A DNA stretch of 64,000 nucleotides from Woeseia sp034521225 (lineage in GTDB: Bacteria; Pseudomonadota; Gammaproteobacteria; Steroidobacterales; Woeseiaceae), in the NCBI GenBank assembly GCA_034521225.1, contig JAXHMR010000018.1, positions 88,280 through 152,279 of the forward strand, written 5' to 3'. The notes below the pieces were generated by a model that was not told the origin of the DNA, searched no databases, and saw nothing but the letters and a program-made list of their open reading frames with translations. Shown here one piece after another: positions 61,900-64,000 of the stretch; position 1 is the first letter of the stretch, and each line of letters begins with the position of its first letter. The position numbers and the translations under genes were made by a program.

Positions 61900-62931
61900 T
61901 TGCACCTCCCTTTAATCCTCTCGCTTCTGGTTGCCGCCTGTGGCGGCAATGGCGAATCCGCATCGGACGACGTATCAACGGCGGCAACGGCACCGGAGCC
62001 GGTCGTCGTTTATTCGGCGCGTGCCGAGCAGCTGATCCAGCCGATTTTCGACGCCTATACGGCCGAAACCGGTGTGCCGATACGCTACACCACGGACAGT
62101 GAGCAGCCCCTGATCCAGAAACTACTGGCCGAGGGCGCAACGACACCCGCGGACCTGCTGATCACTGTCGATGCCGGGAATCTCTGGTACGCGTCAGAAG
62201 AGGGCGTATTGCGCCGGGTGCGCTCGGATGTGCTCGAGGCAAATATCCCGGAGCAGCTGCGCGATCCGGAGTACACCTGGTATGCGCTATCCGTTCGCGC
62301 GCGGACGATAGTCTACGATACGCGCACGGTAGATCCGGCCGAACTCGTCGATTACGCCGGGCTGGCTGATGAGAAGTGGGGACGAACGCCTCGGTGCCTG
62401 CGCACATCGTCAAAGGTTTACAACCAGTCGCTCGTTGCGATGCTGATCGCGCAGTACGGTGAAGAGAAAACGGAGCGTATCGTGCGCGGCTGGGTGGACA
62501 ATCTGGCTACTGACGTGTTCTCCAATGATACAAAGCTGATCGAGGCGATAGCGGCGGGGCAGTGCGAGGTCGGCATCGTCAATACCTACTATTTCGGGCG
62601 CCTGCAAAAGGAAAACCCCGACATTCCGGTGGCCATTTTCTGGCCGGCTGAAGAAACGGGCGGCGTCCACGTCAACGTCTCCGGTGCCGGTATCGTGCGG
62701 CATGCAAAAAATCCGGAGGGCGCGCTGGCGTTGCTGGAATGGATGTCACAGGAAACCGCGCAGCGCTTGCTTGGCGGCGAGAACATGGAGTACCCGGCGA
62801 ATCCCGACATTGCTGCCCACCCGTTGGTTATTGAGTGGGGCGACTTTTCGCCGAGTCCGCTGAATGTAGCGCTGGCCGGCGAGTACCAGGCGCAGGCGGT
62901 CAAGCTGATGGATCGCGCCAACTACCGCTAG
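61900..62931 (+). CDS. Iron(III) ABC transporter substrate-binding lipoprotein (FbpA/FutA-like)
   Basis: About 343 residues. TTG 61900 gives LHLPLILSLLVAACGGNGE with a lipobox; ATG 61871 (MSPNHARLRL) in another frame would make a better signal peptide, so one base may be wrong between them. Family motifs: VVVYSARAEQLIQPIFDAYTAETG, TPADLLITVDAGNLW, LCLRTSSKVYNQSLVAMLIA-like (CLRTSSKVYNQSLVAMLIAQ), GIVNTYYFGRL, HVNVSGAGIVRHAKNPEGAL and GGENMEYPANP. The two conserved Tyr (NTYYF) bind ferric iron. A Fur box precedes it and a permease gene follows. Confidence 0.9.
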   Translation: MHLPLILSLLVAACGGNGESASDDVSTAATAPEPVVVYSARAEQLIQPIFDAYTAETGVPIRYTTDSEQPLIQKLLAEGATTPADLLITVDAGNLWYASEEGVLRRVRSDVLEANIPEQLRDPEYTWYALSVRARTIVYDTRTVDPAELVDYAGLADEKWGRTPRCLRTSSKVYNQSLVAMLIAQYGEEKTERIVRGWVDNLATDVFSNDTKLIEAIAAGQCEVGIVNTYYFGRLQKENPDIPVAIFWPAEETGGVHVNVSGAGIVRHAKNPEGALALLEWMSQETAQRLLGGENMEYPANPDIAAHPLVIEWGDFSPSPLNVALAGEYQAQAVKLMDRANYR

Positions 62932-62941
62932 TGTCCTGTCC

Positions 62942-62954
62942 CGCAGACTCCTGG
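62942..62954 (+). repeat. Copy of the 13-mer CGCAGACTCCTGG
   Basis: Exact copy in the 167-bp gap between the iron-binding lipoprotein and the permease, right after GCTAGTGTCCTGTC. No other feature was recognised in the gap. Confidence 0.75.
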
Positions 62955-63098
62955 CTCGAGGCCAACATAACTTGAACCGATGTCCGCAATGGCGGGATTG
63001 CGGGAATACCGGACTGTCGCTTGAGGCGCGTTCGCTGAGGCGATGCCGTGGCACCGCGCGGTCCGGCGGATTTTCCGTGATGCTGCTTCCGGTGAGCT

Positions 63099-64000
63099 AT
63101 GGCTGATACCGGCATACTGCGCGCCCGGTTGGCGGCGGCGCGTCCGCAATTTCGCGCAACCGCCAGTGGCCGCGGTTTCGGCCTGCTGATCTGGCTCATC
63201 GCGCTCGTAGCGTCGACGCCGCTGCTGGTCGCCGTATTCTCGTTTGCATTCGATACCGGTGATATCTGGCCGCACCTGCTGCGCTATGTCCTGCCTGAAG
63301 CGATGCTCAACACCCTTGTGCTCGTGCTGGGTGTTATGGTCGTCACCACAATTCTTGGGGTGTCCCTTGCGTGGTTTGTAGCCACTTGCGAATTTCCGGG
63401 TCGCGGCTTTTTCAACTGGGCGTTGCTGCTGCCGATGGCGATGCCCGGCTACGTGCTGGGGTTCGCGTTTGCCGCACTGTTCGAGTACACCGGACCGGTA
63501 CAGGGGGCGTGGCGTGACCTGTTCGGGGCATCGCTGCCGTTCCCGGCGCTCGGCGCGGCCGGTGCCTCGATACTGACGCTCGGACTGGTGCTGTATCCGT
63601 ATGTATTCCTGATCGCCCGTCACGCCTTTGCGACGCAGGGCGTGCGCAGCCTTGAGGTCGCGCAGAGCTGCGGTATCCGGCCATGGCACGGGTTTTTCCG
63701 CGTATCGCTGCCGATGGCTCGTCCGTGGATTGCCGCGGGCTTAAGCCTTGCGGTTATGGAGTCGCTGGCGGATTTCGGTACCGTTCAATTATTCAACTAC
63801 ACAACGTTTACGACGGCCATATACCGTTCCTGGTACGGATTGTTCTCGTTGCAATCCGCCCTGCAGCTGTCTGTCGTACTGGTCGCCCTGGTCCTGATCG
63901 CCCTGGTGCTGGAGAAACGGTTTCGCGGTCAGTCGCGGTATACCGCAACGAGTGGCGCGGCGGGGCGCAGGATTCGGCCCGGACGTGCCGGTGCCGCGGC
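63099..64000 (+). CDS. Iron(III) ABC transporter permease (FbpB-like), 3' end beyond window
   Basis: ATG 63099, open to the end (300 residues seen, normal family length about 500-550). N-terminal MADTGILRARLAAARPQF, then TM helices: GFGLLIWLIALVASTPLLVA, MLNTLVLVLGVMVVTTILGV, FNWALLLPMAMPGYVLGFAF, ASILTLGLVLYPYVFLIARH and ALQLSVVLVALVLIALVLEK. The EAA-like loop is VAQSCGIRPWHGFFRVSLPMARPWIAAG. Pairs with the lipoprotein upstream; the ATPase is not in the window. Confidence 0.92.
   Translation, partial: MADTGILRARLAAARPQFRATASGRGFGLLIWLIALVASTPLLVAVFSFAFDTGDIWPHLLRYVLPEAMLNTLVLVLGVMVVTTILGVSLAWFVATCEFPGRGFFNWALLLPMAMPGYVLGFAFAALFEYTGPVQGAWRDLFGASLPFPALGAAGASILTLGLVLYPYVFLIARHAFATQGVRSLEVAQSCGIRPWHGFFRVSLPMARPWIAAGLSLAVMESLADFGTVQLFNYTTFTTAIYRSWYGLFSLQSALQLSVVLVALVLIALVLEKRFRGQSRYTATSGAAGRRIRPGRAGAA

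Overview
The window comes from a GC-rich gammaproteobacterial chromosome. The left third keeps the gene order of the Pseudomonas PA0395-PA0413 region: pilU, pyrB, ruvX, algH, tonB, gshB, pilG-H-I-J, chpA, chpC. ECF sigma factors of the TIGR02999 type and kinase-TM-TPR receptors suggest a Woeseiales/Xanthomonadales/Chromatiales-like lineage; that placement is inference. No rRNA, tRNA, CRISPR array or prophage was seen.

Layout. 0-1.6 kb: two tandem PilU-type ATPases. 1.7-9.9 kb (minus strand): pyrimidine genes pyrB-pyrK, then ruvX-algH-tonB, apbE and gshB. The pyr and ruvX parts are pushed apart by palindromic repeats and an IS4-family element. 10.2-19.8 kb: twitching/chemosensory Pil-Chp operon. 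19.8-23.6 kb: rsmE, ampD-ampE, btuF-like, GNAT. 23.6-31.5 kb: heavily frameshifted genes (kinase-TPR, phospholipase D-like, SDR, zinc-type oxidoreductase, carboxylesterase). 31.7-38.8 kb (minus strand): an accessory block with a DUF4062-like/STAND/TM/TPR protein, a secreted C-type-lectin-fold protein and a SLOG-SLATT membrane protein. 39.1-43.6 kb: cobalamin genes (pduO, riboswitch-controlled btuB, btuD-like ATPase) and an inositol-phosphatase family enzyme. 43.7-47.6 kb: an intact kinase-TM-TPR receptor, a duplicated remnant of its 5' end, and an ECF sigma factor. 47.7-52.5 kb: glycine-rich lipoprotein, VapBC-type pair, metallopeptidase, amidase, repeats and an AT-rich orphan ORF. 52.5-58.2 kb (minus strand): propeller-amidohydrolase, zinc-ribbon protein, pdxH, ggt, frmA. 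58.4-64 kb: basic secreted protein, tyrA, mobile-element debris, a DUF484-like/GGDEF gene, and a Fur-box-preceded iron ABC transporter that runs off the end.

The strongest candidate for something new is 31.7-38.8 kb. The STAND protein shares its membrane-plus-TPR half with the two kinase receptors of this window but carries a STAND NTPase where they carry a kinase. Next to it lie a secreted lectin-fold protein and a SLOG-SLATT protein of a family linked to nucleotide-signalled conflict systems. A second novelty is a family of dispersed repeats, including a 13-mer (CGCAGACTCCTGG) found about nine times at gene ends and in intergenic gaps.

Reading frames are broken in about twenty genes, including housekeeping ones (pilG, pilU, tyrA, pdxH, frmA), while 10.6-23.5 kb is clean. 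Part of this is probably consensus error rather than biology, so broken genes are described as the full-length gene implied by joining frames.
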